This document shows positions 16,350 to 25,500 of a stretch of 64,000 nucleotides of DNA, one piece after another (within the stretch, counting starts at the first letter, position 1; each line of letters starts with the position of its first letter). The notes beneath the pieces were generated by a model. The model ran no database searches, had not been told where the DNA came from, and worked only from the letters and a program-made list of their open reading frames with translations. A program made the position numbers and the translations under genes. This stretch comes from Bacteroidota bacterium (lineage in GTDB: Bacteria > Bacteroidota > Bacteroidia > NS11-12g > UBA955): contig CAUJCT010000026.1 of the NCBI GenBank assembly GCA_963169345.1, positions 1 through 64,000 on the forward strand, read 5' to 3'.

Positions 16350-18539
16350 ATGCTCCGTTATTTTTACCTTTTGTTATCGTTTTGTTTTTTACAGCTTAAT
16401 GCTCAAACTATTTATAACATTGACAAATCCTCCCCTATTTTAACCAATGGCAGTGGCGAGGTTTCAGCGCTTATTCTGGTAGATGAAACCTGCAAGGATT
16501 CCACACTATTGTCTTACGGTATATCTATCAATTCTAAAGCAGGAATGGTATGGTCCGTTTCAATTCCTGAAAAATCGCTGCTTTGCTTCAATAATATTCC
16601 CGGAATAAGATATGTGGAAGCTGCTTGCAGAAGTAATGCAGTCAGATTTAAAAATGATACTGAAAGACAATTGACTCAGGTAAATAAAGTTCAAAATGGC
16701 TTACAAAACTCTTTGCCTCGAAATTACTCCGGAAAAGGCGTCATTGTTGGCATTGTAGATATTGGATTTCAATGTAATCATCCCACTTTTTACACAGCAG
16801 ACAGCGTCAAATACAGAGTAAGCAGATATTGGAATCAAGCAAATAATTCAGGTACAGCGCCAAATGGTTTTAATTATGGCAGTGAATATACAGATACATC
16901 CATTATTAAAACTTTAAATGATATGGATGGCTCTCATGGTACCCATGTTACGGGTATAGCAGCCGGAAGTGGATTAACTACCCCAAATCAACAATACAAA
17001 GGTGTTGCCCCTGGTGCTGAACTTGTTTTTGTGTCTATCAAATATTCCAATGACACTTTAGCGGGAAGTGCTTTGGGTGATTATATAGTTGCCAATCCAA
17101 GCATAATTGATGCTTATAACTACATATTCGAATATGCCGAATCACAAGGTAAACCTGCTGTCATTAATCTTAGCTGGGGTATGCATACGGGTCCACATGA
17201 TGGTACCAGTTTATTTGATTTAGCTACAGAATCTTTAGTAGGAAAAGGTAAAATACTGATAGGTGCAAATGGCAATGAGGGTGACAATCCAATGCACTTC
17301 TTTCACAAATTTAATCGCGACACTGTAGGTACTATCATGATTGAAAATAACCGACAGTTCAGAACTGGTGAGAGCGTTTATAGTGATTTTTGGGGTAGTT
17401 CCGGTCGTGATTTTAAATTAAAAATCAGAATCATTGATACGAATGCTTTAACAATAGTTGAGACTCCATTTATCTCAACAGATATTGACACCTCACTAAA
17501 TTTCAATTTTTTCGCCGATACTTCAGGTTTTCAAATTAAATTTAAAACTATACATCGGTTCCCTACAAACAACAAGCCCAATCTTACTGTTACAGTAAAA
17601 CATCCTAAACAAAGAAAGTATGTGATAGTTGCCTATCTCTGTTCAGATTCATCTGAAGTACATGGATGGAACAGTGGTGCAGAGAAAGATTGGACCAGCG
17701 GTTCGTTTAGAAACAAGTTGAATAAACTTGACTTCAGCAATAGTTTTATAGCAGGTGATGCCAATTATACTGCTGGCGAAAATGGCGGAACTTCAAAAGC
17801 CGTGATTTCTGTTGGTGCACTGGCTGCAAGAAGTGCCTATACCAATCAATATGGTAAACTGATGAACGATAGTAATTATGTCATTCCTCCATCAATTGTC
17901 AGGTTTTCCAGCCTTGGACCAACGGTCGATGGTCGTATCAAACCCAATATAGCGGCACCTGGTTATAATGTTCCATCTTCTGTCAACAACAGACAAATTG
18001 CACCCTGGATGGAAGAACGCACCCTTTTAAAAACAGTTTTTCAAAATGACACACAATACTGGACAGCTTTTAGCGGCACTTCAATGGCTGCTCCTCATGT
18101 AACCGGAATTGTGGCGCTAATGCTGGAAGTTAACCCTATGCTCGACCATAATGATGTCAGAAATATTCTGGAAACTACTACAATAAAAACTTCTGCAATG
18201 GGTAATCTGCCCAATAATACCTATGGTTATGGTCAGGTAGATGCCTATTCTGCTGTTATAAAAACGCTGCAATCCTCTCAACTCAATACTTTGAACACTG
18301 GTGAAGGCATACGTTATTATCCAAATCCAATTGAAAACTACCTAACAATAGAAAATGCCGATGAAGCATCTGTTATTAGTATAACCGATGTCCAGGGCCG
18401 ACTATTGACGACCGTTCAGTACATCTGGAACTCTGATGGAACCCTTATCATCGATTGCACTTCATTGGAAAATGGAATTTACTTTCTTAACTATAGTTTT
18501 GGTGGAGAAATTTTTACCTACAAGCTCATAAAAAACTAG
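16350..18539 (+). CDS. Secreted subtilisin-like (S8) serine peptidase with T9SS sorting domain
   Basis: The ATG at 16350 gives the signal peptide MLRYFYLLLSFCFLQLNAQ. The catalytic triad is complete: Asp about 137 (GIVDIGFQCNHP), His about 196 (DGSHGTHVTGIAAG) and Ser about 578 (FSGTSMAAPHVTG). A long beta-rich insertion lies between His and Ser. The last about 75 residues (YYPNPIENYLTIENAD to ENGIYFLNYSFGG) are a type A T9SS sorting domain. It should be an active protease released to, or attached at, the cell surface. Its promoter is independent and no operon partner is evident. Confidence 0.93.
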   Translation: MLRYFYLLLSFCFLQLNAQTIYNIDKSSPILTNGSGEVSALILVDETCKDSTLLSYGISINSKAGMVWSVSIPEKSLLCFNNIPGIRYVEAACRSNAVRFKNDTERQLTQVNKVQNGLQNSLPRNYSGKGVIVGIVDIGFQCNHPTFYTADSVKYRVSRYWNQANNSGTAPNGFNYGSEYTDTSIIKTLNDMDGSHGTHVTGIAAGSGLTTPNQQYKGVAPGAELVFVSIKYSNDTLAGSALGDYIVANPSIIDAYNYIFEYAESQGKPAVINLSWGMHTGPHDGTSLFDLATESLVGKGKILIGANGNEGDNPMHFFHKFNRDTVGTIMIENNRQFRTGESVYSDFWGSSGRDFKLKIRIIDTNALTIVETPFISTDIDTSLNFNFFADTSGFQIKFKTIHRFPTNNKPNLTVTVKHPKQRKYVIVAYLCSDSSEVHGWNSGAEKDWTSGSFRNKLNKLDFSNSFIAGDANYTAGENGGTSKAVISVGALAARSAYTNQYGKLMNDSNYVIPPSIVRFSSLGPTVDGRIKPNIAAPGYNVPSSVNNRQIAPWMEERTLLKTVFQNDTQYWTAFSGTSMAAPHVTGIVALMLEVNPMLDHNDVRNILETTTIKTSAMGNLPNNTYGYGQVDAYSAVIKTLQSSQLNTLNTGEGIRYYPNPIENYLTIENADEASVISITDVQGRLLTTVQYIWNSDGTLIIDCTSLENGIYFLNYSFGGEIFTYKLIKN

Positions 18540-18545
18540 CGAATT

Positions 18546-18563
18546 TGACGTAATCTTGCGTCA
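18546..18563 (+). promoter_or_regulatory. Promoter box inside a small inverted repeat
   Basis: TGACG and CGTCA arms flank TAATCTTG, a one-mismatch -7 box, just upstream of the TerC gene. The transaldolase gene at 25408 has a related TGACGTAAT in the same position relative to its ATG. Confidence 0.35.
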
Positions 18564-18568
18564 CATTC

Positions 18569-19618
18569 ATGAGCAGAGAAATCATCTTCTTTTCGTCCTT
18601 TTTGGTCTTTATTGCTTTTGTTCTGGCACTGGACCTCGGCGTTTTTTCAAAAGGATCTAAAACTGTATCTTTTAAAAATGCATTTGCACTCACTTTCGTT
18701 TGGGTGTCTTTTGCCTTGATATTTTTCCTTTTCCTGAAGCAATCAGGCGAAATGATTCATGGTATAGACTCTATGGATAAACTTATAGAAATCACCTCGA
18801 AGTACCAGCCGGATATACATTTCTCGGGCAATGACCTGGAGCGCAATCTGGATATTTACAATGACCGAATATCATTGGATTTTTTGACAGGTTACCTGAT
18901 TGAATATTCTTTGTCAGTTGATAATTTATTCGTCATTCTTTTGATATTTACATCGTTTGCTGTACCCAATCAATACTATAAAAAAGTGCTGTTTTGGGGT
19001 GTTCTTGGTGCCATCATTCTCAGGATGCTGTTTATTTTTGCAGGGTCTTTCCTTATTGCACAGTTTCACTGGATACTGTATGTCTTTGGTGCCTTCCTCA
19101 TTTTTTCGGGTATAAAAATCCTGCTCTCCAAAGATGAAGAGGAATCCATAGATGTCGAAAATCACCCTGTTGTAAAATTGACTTCCAGAGTTTTTAAAAC
19201 ATGGCCTGAATATGTGCGTGGAAAATTTTTCCATACCGAAAATGGCGTCAAATATGTGACCCCTCTTTTCCTGGTATTATTAGTAGTAGAGTTCAGCGAT
19301 CTGGTTTTTGCTGTCGACAGTGTCCCTGCCATATTCTCTGTAACCAAGGACCCTTATATCGTATTTTTCTCCAATATCTTTGCTATCATGGGCCTGCGAA
19401 GTTTGTTCTTCCTGCTCAGCAATATCATGCACCTATTCTCTTACTTAAAAATGGGACTAGGTGTATTACTGGCGTTTATTGGCACAAAAATGCTTTTTGA
19501 AGAATGGTTCACATCAATCGGATTTAATAACATGATCTCTTTGATGATTATCCTAAGTATTTTGTCAGTAAGCGTTCTGCTAAGCATCTTCTTTCCGAAG
19601 AAAAAAGCAGAAGACTAA
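18569..19618 (+). CDS. TerC/Alx-family integral membrane protein
   Basis: A 349-residue protein with about nine hydrophobic segments. TerC family motifs are clear: EYSLSVDNLFVILLIF and VVEFSDLVFAVDSVPAIFSV, each carrying a membrane-embedded Asp, and NIFAIMGLRSLFFLL. Members have been linked to tellurite resistance and to manganese or calcium export during membrane-protein metalation. A polar insert (about 60-110) follows the second membrane segment. It lies 30 nt after the subtilase, separated by its own promoter-like sequence, and is not clearly in an operon. Confidence 0.9.
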   Translation: MSREIIFFSSFLVFIAFVLALDLGVFSKGSKTVSFKNAFALTFVWVSFALIFFLFLKQSGEMIHGIDSMDKLIEITSKYQPDIHFSGNDLERNLDIYNDRISLDFLTGYLIEYSLSVDNLFVILLIFTSFAVPNQYYKKVLFWGVLGAIILRMLFIFAGSFLIAQFHWILYVFGAFLIFSGIKILLSKDEEESIDVENHPVVKLTSRVFKTWPEYVRGKFFHTENGVKYVTPLFLVLLVVEFSDLVFAVDSVPAIFSVTKDPYIVFFSNIFAIMGLRSLFFLLSNIMHLFSYLKMGLGVLLAFIGTKMLFEEWFTSIGFNNMISLMIILSILSVSVLLSIFFPKKKAED

Positions 19619-19703
19619 TTACAATTCACTTGTGGGTGAATCGGTGTAAATCGTCGAATTCATTCTTTGAACTTTATGAAAATACACTAATATTGGTCGG
19701 TAT

Positions 19704-20975
19704 TTGAAAACAAACCTGTATATACGATTGCTTTTTGAAAGCCTTTCTATGGCCTTTCACTCTCTCATCAGCAATAAGTTGAGGTCAATACTTTCTGTTA
19801 TTGGTATTACTATTGGTATATTTTCAATAATCACCGTTTTTACAGCTGTCGATTCCCTGGAGATGAATATTAAAAGTAGTTTGCAATCTTTAGGGAAAAA
19901 TGTCATTTACATTGATAAATGGCAATGGGTAGGCGGAGGTAATGATTACCCCTGGTGGAAATATGTCAATCGTCCTGACGCCAGATATAGCGAAATTAAG
20001 TCAATTAAAGAACAACCTGTATCTCAGCTTATAGACGCCGTTGCCTTCACATCTTCCACTAATACAACAGTAAGAGCCGGAGACAAATTCCTGGAAAATG
20101 TTAAAATTGATGGTTATAGCTTTGAATTCAGTAAAATCGAAAATCTTGAAATAACCGAAGGCCGCTTTTTTAATGAATTTGAAGATAAAAATGCCCGAAA
20201 TGTGGCTGTTCTCGGCCATAATGTAGCTATAGGACTATTTGATACCGATAAAGGCTTAGTGGGTAAATATTTCAGCCTGTTTGGAAAAAAAGTCGAAATA
20301 ATCGGTGTTTTTAAAAATCAGGGCGATAACATCATTAACATCGACTTTGATGATAATGTGGTTGTACCTGTGCGCTTTCTCCAATACATTTCAAGCGAAG
20401 AAAACAGTGCCAATATCATTGTAAAAGCTAAAGACAATGTAGGTTCTGATGCTATTTACGAGGAACTGAGAGGTTCTATGAGAAGCATCAGAAGACTTAA
20501 ACCTCAACAGGAAGACAACTTCACCCTGAATAAAATATCATTTCTCAGTGACACAATTACCGAACTCTTTGGAACCATTAATACTTTCGGACTAATCATT
20601 GGATTGTTTTCCCTACTGGTAGGTGGTTTCGGAGTTGCCAATATTATGTTTGTATCTGTAAAAGAAAGAACGAATATCATTGGTATACAAAAAGCACTAG
20701 GTGCAAAAAATGAATTCATTTTGTTTCACTTTCTAACCGAATCCGTTGTTTTGAGTCTGTTAGGTGGTATTGTCGGTATTTTACTCACCTGGGGTATCAG
20801 CGGTATGCTCAATTTCTTCCTGGCTTCAGGCACTTCAACTTTCCGCATGGTACTTACAATGGGCAATGTGTTTCAAGGCATTCTGTTTGCCTCTGCCATT
20901 GGATTGCTGGCCGGGATGATTCCTGCCTACCGTGCAAGTCGTTTAGTGCCTGTTGAAGCCATCAGAAGCAAATAG
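19704..20975 (+). CDS. MacB/FtsX-type ABC transporter permease
   Basis: This 423-residue permease has one N-terminal transmembrane segment (NKLRSILSVIGITIGIFSII), a periplasmic MacB_PCD domain, and three C-terminal transmembrane segments of the FtsX domain, with VKERTNIIGIQKALGAK before the second. The ATPase is not adjacent, so it must be encoded elsewhere. The start is a TTG at 19704, which keeps the conserved LLFESLSMAFHSL stretch; the next ATG (19749) would remove it. The gene probably takes part in export of a peptide, lipoprotein or lipid. It converges with the lipocalin-like gene. Confidence 0.85.
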   Translation: MKTNLYIRLLFESLSMAFHSLISNKLRSILSVIGITIGIFSIITVFTAVDSLEMNIKSSLQSLGKNVIYIDKWQWVGGGNDYPWWKYVNRPDARYSEIKSIKEQPVSQLIDAVAFTSSTNTTVRAGDKFLENVKIDGYSFEFSKIENLEITEGRFFNEFEDKNARNVAVLGHNVAIGLFDTDKGLVGKYFSLFGKKVEIIGVFKNQGDNIINIDFDDNVVVPVRFLQYISSEENSANIIVKAKDNVGSDAIYEELRGSMRSIRRLKPQQEDNFTLNKISFLSDTITELFGTINTFGLIIGLFSLLVGGFGVANIMFVSVKERTNIIGIQKALGAKNEFILFHFLTESVVLSLLGGIVGILLTWGISGMLNFFLASGTSTFRMVLTMGNVFQGILFASAIGLLAGMIPAYRASRLVPVEAIRSK

Positions 20976-20987
20976 TCATTCCAAACT

Positions 20988-21416
20988 TTAATATTTTAAC
21001 ACGATTGTCTGTCCTTCATAAAGATACTGAAGTTCATTTCCGCTTACACTCACTATTTCAAATGTATCCGCACTTCCATCTTGATTAATGACCATCTTCG
21101 ATTCATTGGCAATCATCTTCCAGTTTAATGAAACTCTTTGTGAGTCGTTTTGCTCACATTTGGTAGTACCTTCATCCGAATAACCAGTTTTATCATCTTT
21201 GAAGTGGTGGATGATATTATCTCTGAAACAGCCGGGTAAAGTAGCTGTCATGTCGACACCACCCATTCTGATAGCGTGTAATTTCCAGTCTTTACCTATC
21301 AATGCCTGCTGTCTTGCAGTCAACTTAGGCTTTGGATCCGTGTTTTTGTCTTCTTTGTCTTTGCATGCAGCCATAGTGGCTAATACAATCATCGTTTTTA
21401 AAATGGTTTTATTCAT
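20988..21416 (-). CDS. Lipocalin-like lipoprotein
   Basis: The signal peptide ends LATMAAC, a good lipobox, so this is a lipoprotein of about 125 mature residues. LIGKDWKLHAIRMGGVDMT and the beta-strand pattern ending ELQYLYEGQTIVLKY match the small lipocalin-like (Lipocalin_4/DUF5004-type) proteins common in Bacteroidota. The ligand is unknown. It is a single gene on the minus strand, 12 nt from the end of the convergent permease gene. Confidence 0.65.
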   Translation of the reverse strand: MNKTILKTMIVLATMAACKDKEDKNTDPKPKLTARQQALIGKDWKLHAIRMGGVDMTATLPGCFRDNIIHHFKDDKTGYSDEGTTKCEQNDSQRVSLNWKMIANESKMVINQDGSADTFEIVSVSGNELQYLYEGQTIVLKY

Positions 21417-21483
21417 ATCGTAAAATGTAATTTCAATACTCTCCCACTACAGTTATAAACTGCCGCCTGAAATAAGTATTAAG

Positions 21484-21505
21484 TAGTGGTTATTTAGTGG
21501 TTATT
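21484..21505. repeat. 11-bp tandem duplication
   Basis: TAGTGGTTATT occurs twice back to back, between the lipocalin-like gene and the stop of the beta-barrel gene. It is probably a replication-slippage product. Confidence 0.6.
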
Positions 21506-21506
21506 C

Positions 21507-22487
21507 TTAGTACAGTTTGTATCCAAGATTCAGATACCAGAGTTTACCTGTTCTCAGTTCTGTCGGTCCGTAACCTATTGTATTGTTGTTTAAAGTTGTA
21601 TGAACCTGAACTGAAAATCTTTTGTGTGTGACTCTAATACTAGGTTGTATCATGAGAATCTGTGGTGTATTGTAGGTGATGAAAATCTGAGAACTTTTCA
21701 AATTTTCACCTGTATTAGCCAATACTCTTGATGAACTAAAGCCGACCATTAAATTAAGGCCTGTAGCAATTTTAAATTTATTATCCTTCATGCCAAACTC
21801 TACCAAAAATGGAAACATCATGTGGTAAAAGTTGGTCGAGGCTCTGTAGTCGCCCTTTTTTACGGATACCACACTATCTGGATAATAGCGCCAAACCCCA
21901 TTGTTAATGCTGTATCTGTAACTGACTACCTCGTATTTACCTTTGGATTGGAAATTGGTATACCTGAACTTAAATCCTGTGATAAAATTCATTTTTGTAT
22001 TTTTCAATGGTCGGCTCTTTTCCTTAATATTAATCCCGAATGTAATTCCGGGTAACACTTTTTCAGGTGTTATCTTAAACATACTGGTCACGTTATTGGT
22101 ATTCAGACTGAATACAGATGTGGCGTCCCCAATCGTTGAGTCATTGGTCGATATAAAATTTCTGGATAAATAGGAAACCGTACCCAGTTCTATTTCTCTG
22201 AACCAATTGATATGACTGCTTCGGTTGCGCATATTATCCTTCTGCTTTTGGTTGTCATTTTGTGTATTCAAAGCTCTGGTTTTACTCATTCTGCCTATGC
22301 TTATCTGAATAATATCCGTTGAATCTTCGAGATTGACAGTGACTTTATTTCCTTCCTTTGGCATTGGTAACGTTATTGTTTCATTGCCGATGCTCAGCTT
22401 TACGGTATCCTTGCCGGTATCAGGTGTTTGGGCAAATAATCTGGAACCGATAATGGATAAAATTATTAAAATGATACTTCTTTTCAT
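21507..22487 (-). CDS. Outer-membrane beta-barrel protein
   Basis: The signal peptide MKRSIILIILSIIGSRLFAQ is followed by about 65 polar residues, then alternating amphipathic strands ending LRTGKLWYLNLGYKLY. This resembles the PorT-like outer-membrane barrels of Bacteroidota. It is the third gene of a run with the ECF sigma factor and its probable anti-sigma factor (6-nt gap), so it may be controlled by them or modulate their signal. Specific function unknown. Confidence 0.7.
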   Translation of the reverse strand: MKRSIILIILSIIGSRLFAQTPDTGKDTVKLSIGNETITLPMPKEGNKVTVNLEDSTDIIQISIGRMSKTRALNTQNDNQKQKDNMRNRSSHINWFREIELGTVSYLSRNFISTNDSTIGDATSVFSLNTNNVTSMFKITPEKVLPGITFGINIKEKSRPLKNTKMNFITGFKFRYTNFQSKGKYEVVSYRYSINNGVWRYYPDSVVSVKKGDYRASTNFYHMMFPFLVEFGMKDNKFKIATGLNLMVGFSSSRVLANTGENLKSSQIFITYNTPQILMIQPSIRVTHKRFSVQVHTTLNNNTIGYGPTELRTGKLWYLNLGYKLY

Positions 22488-22493
22488 GTTGGT

Positions 22494-23333
22494 TTAATTT
22501 GATAAGGTTAAAATGAGCACCGAATTATCCTGTGCTATGTATTCTATATATGTTTTATTGTCTGATTTTATAACTCTCGAAGTGCCATTATCCAGGAACT
22601 TAGACAGAGTGATACCATCCTTATGATTGATAACATCTGCCATTGTATAGCGCTTTTCGGAGAAAGAATAATTAGTTGTGACACTACCATCCATGGTACT
22701 TTCGGTCACTGTAATCTTAAATCTTGATTGTTTGTTTTGCTTAATAGCAGTTGCAATCATTTGCTGAACGGTATCATTATAGAGATCTGTTTCAGGTGTT
22801 TCTTTGACTAATAGTAATTCATTTTTTGTGATGACTGTATCTGGCTTGTTAGTTTCAATATAATGACTGTCAATTCTGCTTTCTTTCTTAGTTATTGAAG
22901 TGTATTTTTCAATTTTCAAGTGAACTGTGTCAGGCTCTGATTTTTGCTCAGCAATCGGAGGTAAAATAGTGCTGTTTTGAGTTGATAGTGAAACATTCTG
23001 AACCTGCTTATCTACTGAATTGTACAAAACCAATCCTAATCCAATAAAAAGGGCAATAACAGCTGCCCATGAAAGCTGCCTGTATATTGGAAATATAATT
23101 GCTTTTTTGTCTTCCTTTACCAAAGACTCTATGAATTCAGCTTCCTGACTTTTATAAGTTTCGAGACTTTCGGTAAAGTTGGCTTTACTCCATTGTTTCC
23201 ACTCAAAAGCCAGAAAAGTATCTGCTTCAATTTGATTCAGGATATCTTCTCTCATTGCTGGTTCAAACTCATTTTCGAGTAACCCAAACATGATTTCCTC
23301 GTAATTCTCCCTGGTCACTACAATTTTTTTCAT
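22494..23333 (-). CDS. Probable membrane anti-sigma factor
   Basis: A 279-residue protein with about 90 cytoplasmic helical residues, one transmembrane segment (LSWAAVIALFIGLGLVLYNSV) and an extracytoplasmic remainder. The arrangement and the 4-nt ATGA overlap with the upstream ECF sigma gene make an anti-sigma role likely. No zinc-binding HxxxCxxC motif is visible, and sequence similarity to a named anti-sigma family is weak. Its C-terminal half ends with two beta-rich stretches (KTYIEYIAQDNSVLILTLSN). Confidence 0.7.
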   Translation of the reverse strand: MKKIVVTRENYEEIMFGLLENEFEPAMREDILNQIEADTFLAFEWKQWSKANFTESLETYKSQEAEFIESLVKEDKKAIIFPIYRQLSWAAVIALFIGLGLVLYNSVDKQVQNVSLSTQNSTILPPIAEQKSEPDTVHLKIEKYTSITKKESRIDSHYIETNKPDTVITKNELLLVKETPETDLYNDTVQQMIATAIKQNKQSRFKITVTESTMDGSVTTNYSFSEKRYTMADVINHKDGITLSKFLDNGTSRVIKSDNKTYIEYIAQDNSVLILTLSN

Positions 23334-23818
23334 ATTGCTTCTAAAGTGGTGATGGTTTCTTTCATTGTTTTTCTTGCTCTGAACAGATAAACTTTAACCT
23401 GACTCAGACTTAATCCCGTTATTTCTCCTATTTCCTTGTAATCATAGCCCTCCAAATCTCTCAATAACACCAGTTGTCTTTGCATTTCCGGTAGATTGGC
23501 AATAGCTTTCTCAATTATTTCCTTATCTGAATATGTTTTATCTATCGCCCTACTATCTGTAATTTGGTGGTGATGCTCCTCTATTGTATCGTTTGGTTTT
23601 ATGCTTCTAAAAATATCTATACCTTTTCTGAATACTACTGTAAACAAATATTGCCTTGCCTTCTCTGCCTGAATTTCATCTCTTTTATTCCAAAGGACTT
23701 CAAAAGCATCTTGTACCACATCCTTTGCCACATCCATATTCTTCAGATTCCTGTTGGCAAACCTCAATAAATGTGGTCCCCATTGTCTGACGATGATATT
23801 GTACTCAGCTGTAGTCAA
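23330..23818 (-). CDS. ECF-type RNA polymerase sigma factor
   Basis: A 162-residue sigma-70 family protein with region 2 (FANRNLKNMDVAKDVVQDAF, EVLWNKRDE) and region 4 (LPEMQRQLVLLRDLEGYDYK then EIGEITGLSLSQVKVYLFRARK). An in-frame stop lies five codons upstream and no ATG lies between, so initiation is probably TTG at 23818. It overlaps the anti-sigma gene by 4 nt (ATGA). It should direct transcription of a small regulon that likely includes this locus. Confidence 0.92.
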   Translation of the reverse strand: MTTAEYNIIVRQWGPHLLRFANRNLKNMDVAKDVVQDAFEVLWNKRDEIQAEKARQYLFTVVFRKGIDIFRSIKPNDTIEEHHHQITDSRAIDKTYSDKEIIEKAIANLPEMQRQLVLLRDLEGYDYKEIGEITGLSLSQVKVYLFRARKTMKETITTLEAI

Positions 23819-23915
23819 TTTCTGTTTCAGTTATTGGTCGTTAAGAAGATTATAAAAGTTACAAAATGTAAATTATTTTGCAAAATAGAGACTTATATTA
23901 TTGTATTTCAGGAGT

Positions 23916-24740
23916 TTAAAGTTCAGGAGTTTTTGTAAAGACGGTGCCGCAATTAGGGCAGGTTTGCTTTTCTTTACTTTCTTTCTCTCTGTTTATTTTT
24001 AAAAACCCTGAAGTTAGAATTGAAGTTGGAATAGCCAAAAGCAGAAGTCCACTCATAGAAATAAGACCACCTGTAATTCTTCCTATAACAGTTATTGGAT
24101 AAACATCACCATAACCCACTGTTGTAATAGTGGCTATTGTGTACCACATCGCTGAAGGAATATCACTGAATTTAATTGGCTGAGCATCCTTCTCAGCTAT
24201 ATAGATTATGCTCGATGCAAAGACGAAAACGAATAAGATAAATATAAAGCTTACCAGTAATTGTTCTCTTTGAATATAAAACACACGGCCAATGATTTTA
24301 AACGCTTCAACATATCGAATGGCCTTAAACAATCGAAGCACACGGAATATACTAAAAATGTAAAAGCCTGAATAATTGGAAGAGAAAATGATCAGATAAA
24401 AAGGAATAATAGATAATATATCTATCAGCATCAGCGGGGTTACAATATATTTCAAGCGCCCGATTACAGGTTCTTTATAGGCCTCAATTTCCGTACAAGT
24501 ATACACTCTAAGCATGTATTCCATTGTAAAGAAGACCATTGTGAAAACTTCTAATGGATAGAGATAAAGAAAATAGGCTCTATGGAAACTTTTTACAGTT
24601 TCGACTATAAGTAAAAGGGAACTCAGAATTATAAGGGTAAAGAGTATACCATGAAACATACGATTCAATGGTTTACTGCTTTTATGGTCATCAAGTACGA
24701 GAAAGAGTTCCCTTTTTAGACTTGTATGACGCTTCTTCAT
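23916..24740 (-). CDS. Voltage-gated-type potassium channel with C-terminal CxxC
   Basis: Six transmembrane segments with the Kv plan: an S4-like helix with regularly spaced Arg/Lys (IFRVLRLFKAIRYVEAFK, about 131-148), then the pore with the potassium selectivity filter TTVGYGD (206-212) between S5 and S6. The short cytoplasmic tail ends with CPNCGTVF (261-268), a single zinc-ribbon-like CxxC knuckle. That is too little for a full zinc site in one subunit but could be completed across the tetramer. It is 8 nt from the transaldolase gene and downstream of it. Confidence 0.9.
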   Translation of the reverse strand: MKKRHTSLKRELFLVLDDHKSSKPLNRMFHGILFTLIILSSLLLIVETVKSFHRAYFLYLYPLEVFTMVFFTMEYMLRVYTCTEIEAYKEPVIGRLKYIVTPLMLIDILSIIPFYLIIFSSNYSGFYIFSIFRVLRLFKAIRYVEAFKIIGRVFYIQREQLLVSFIFILFVFVFASSIIYIAEKDAQPIKFSDIPSAMWYTIATITTVGYGDVYPITVIGRITGGLISMSGLLLLAIPTSILTSGFLKINREKESKEKQTCPNCGTVFTKTPEL

Positions 24741-24748
24741 TTGTAGTA

Positions 24749-25408
24749 TTAACCGTTGGCTTTCTTATGGTCGGCCAAAAATTTAGCCAAACCAATATCA
24801 GTAAGCGGGTGGTTGAGCAAGCCTAAAATGGCATCTAATGGGCAAGTAACCACATGAGCACCAACTTCTGCGGCTTTAACAATATGCAATGGATTTCTTA
24901 CTGAAGCTGCCAGAATTTGAGTTTCAAATCCCTGCATAGTGTAAATATGACTAATCTGACTGATTAAATCCATTCCATCCCAACTGATATCATCAACACG
25001 TCCAATAAACGGAGAAAGATAAGTAGCACCTGCTTTTGCTGCGAGTATGGCCTGACCTGCAGAAAACACAAGTGTACAATTGGTACGAATGCCATTGGCT
25101 GTAAACCAGCTAATCGCTTTTATACCTTCTTTTATCATCGGTACTTTTACAACTATATTTGGGTCAATAGCTGCCAATTTTTTACCCTCTTCTATCATAC
25201 CGGCAAAATCAGTAGAAATGACTTCTGCACTCACATCTCCACTGCCAACAATATCGCAAATATCTTTGTAGTGCTTCATAACATTGGCCTCTCCGGTTAT
25301 ACCCTCTTTTGCCATAAGGGATGGATTGGTTGTAACACCGTCTAAAATACCCAGATCTTTCGCTTCTTTGATTTGATTGAGATTGGCTGTATCGATAAAG
25401 AATTTCAT
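24749..25408 (-). CDS. fsa: Transaldolase / fructose-6-phosphate aldolase (small TalC/Fsa type)
   Basis: A 219-residue protein of the short transaldolase subfamily. FFIDTANL and GVTTNPSLM lie at the start, PNIVVKVPM contains the Schiff-base lysine (Lys88), then [20 protein letters not shown] and SPFIGRVDD. It acts in the cytoplasm on fructose-6-phosphate or sedoheptulose-7-phosphate; the motifs alone do not separate transaldolase from aldolase activity. It is the first gene of a pair with the potassium channel. Confidence 0.92.
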   Translation of the reverse strand: MKFFIDTANLNQIKEAKDLGILDGVTTNPSLMAKEGITGEANVMKHYKDICDIVGSGDVSAEVISTDFAGMIEEGKKLAAIDPNIVVKVPMIKEGIKAISWFTANGIRTNCTLVFSAGQAILAAKAGATYLSPFIGRVDDISWDGMDLISQISHIYTMQGFETQILAASVRNPLHIVKAAEVGAHVVTCPLDAILGLLNHPLTDIGLAKFLADHKKANG

Positions 25409-25412
25409 GTCA

Positions 25413-25420
25413 CGAAATTA
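25413..25420 (-). promoter_or_regulatory. Promoter -7 element TAATTTCG, leaderless spacing
   Basis: Four nt before the ATG of the transaldolase gene and directly preceded by TGACG. Confidence 0.5.
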
Positions 25421-25488
25421 CGTCAGGTCGTGCTCCCCGTAGGCACAAGTTTTACACAAGCTAATCAACGATTGTTGCCAAAATAGAA

Positions 25489-25496
25489 TATCTTCG
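25489..25496 (+). promoter_or_regulatory. Promoter -7 element TATCTTCG, leaderless spacing, sets GTG start
   Basis: Four nt before the GTG at 25501. An out-of-frame ATG at 25499 is followed at once by TGA, so the GTG is the start of the NFACT gene. Confidence 0.5.
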
Positions 25497-25500
25497 CCAT

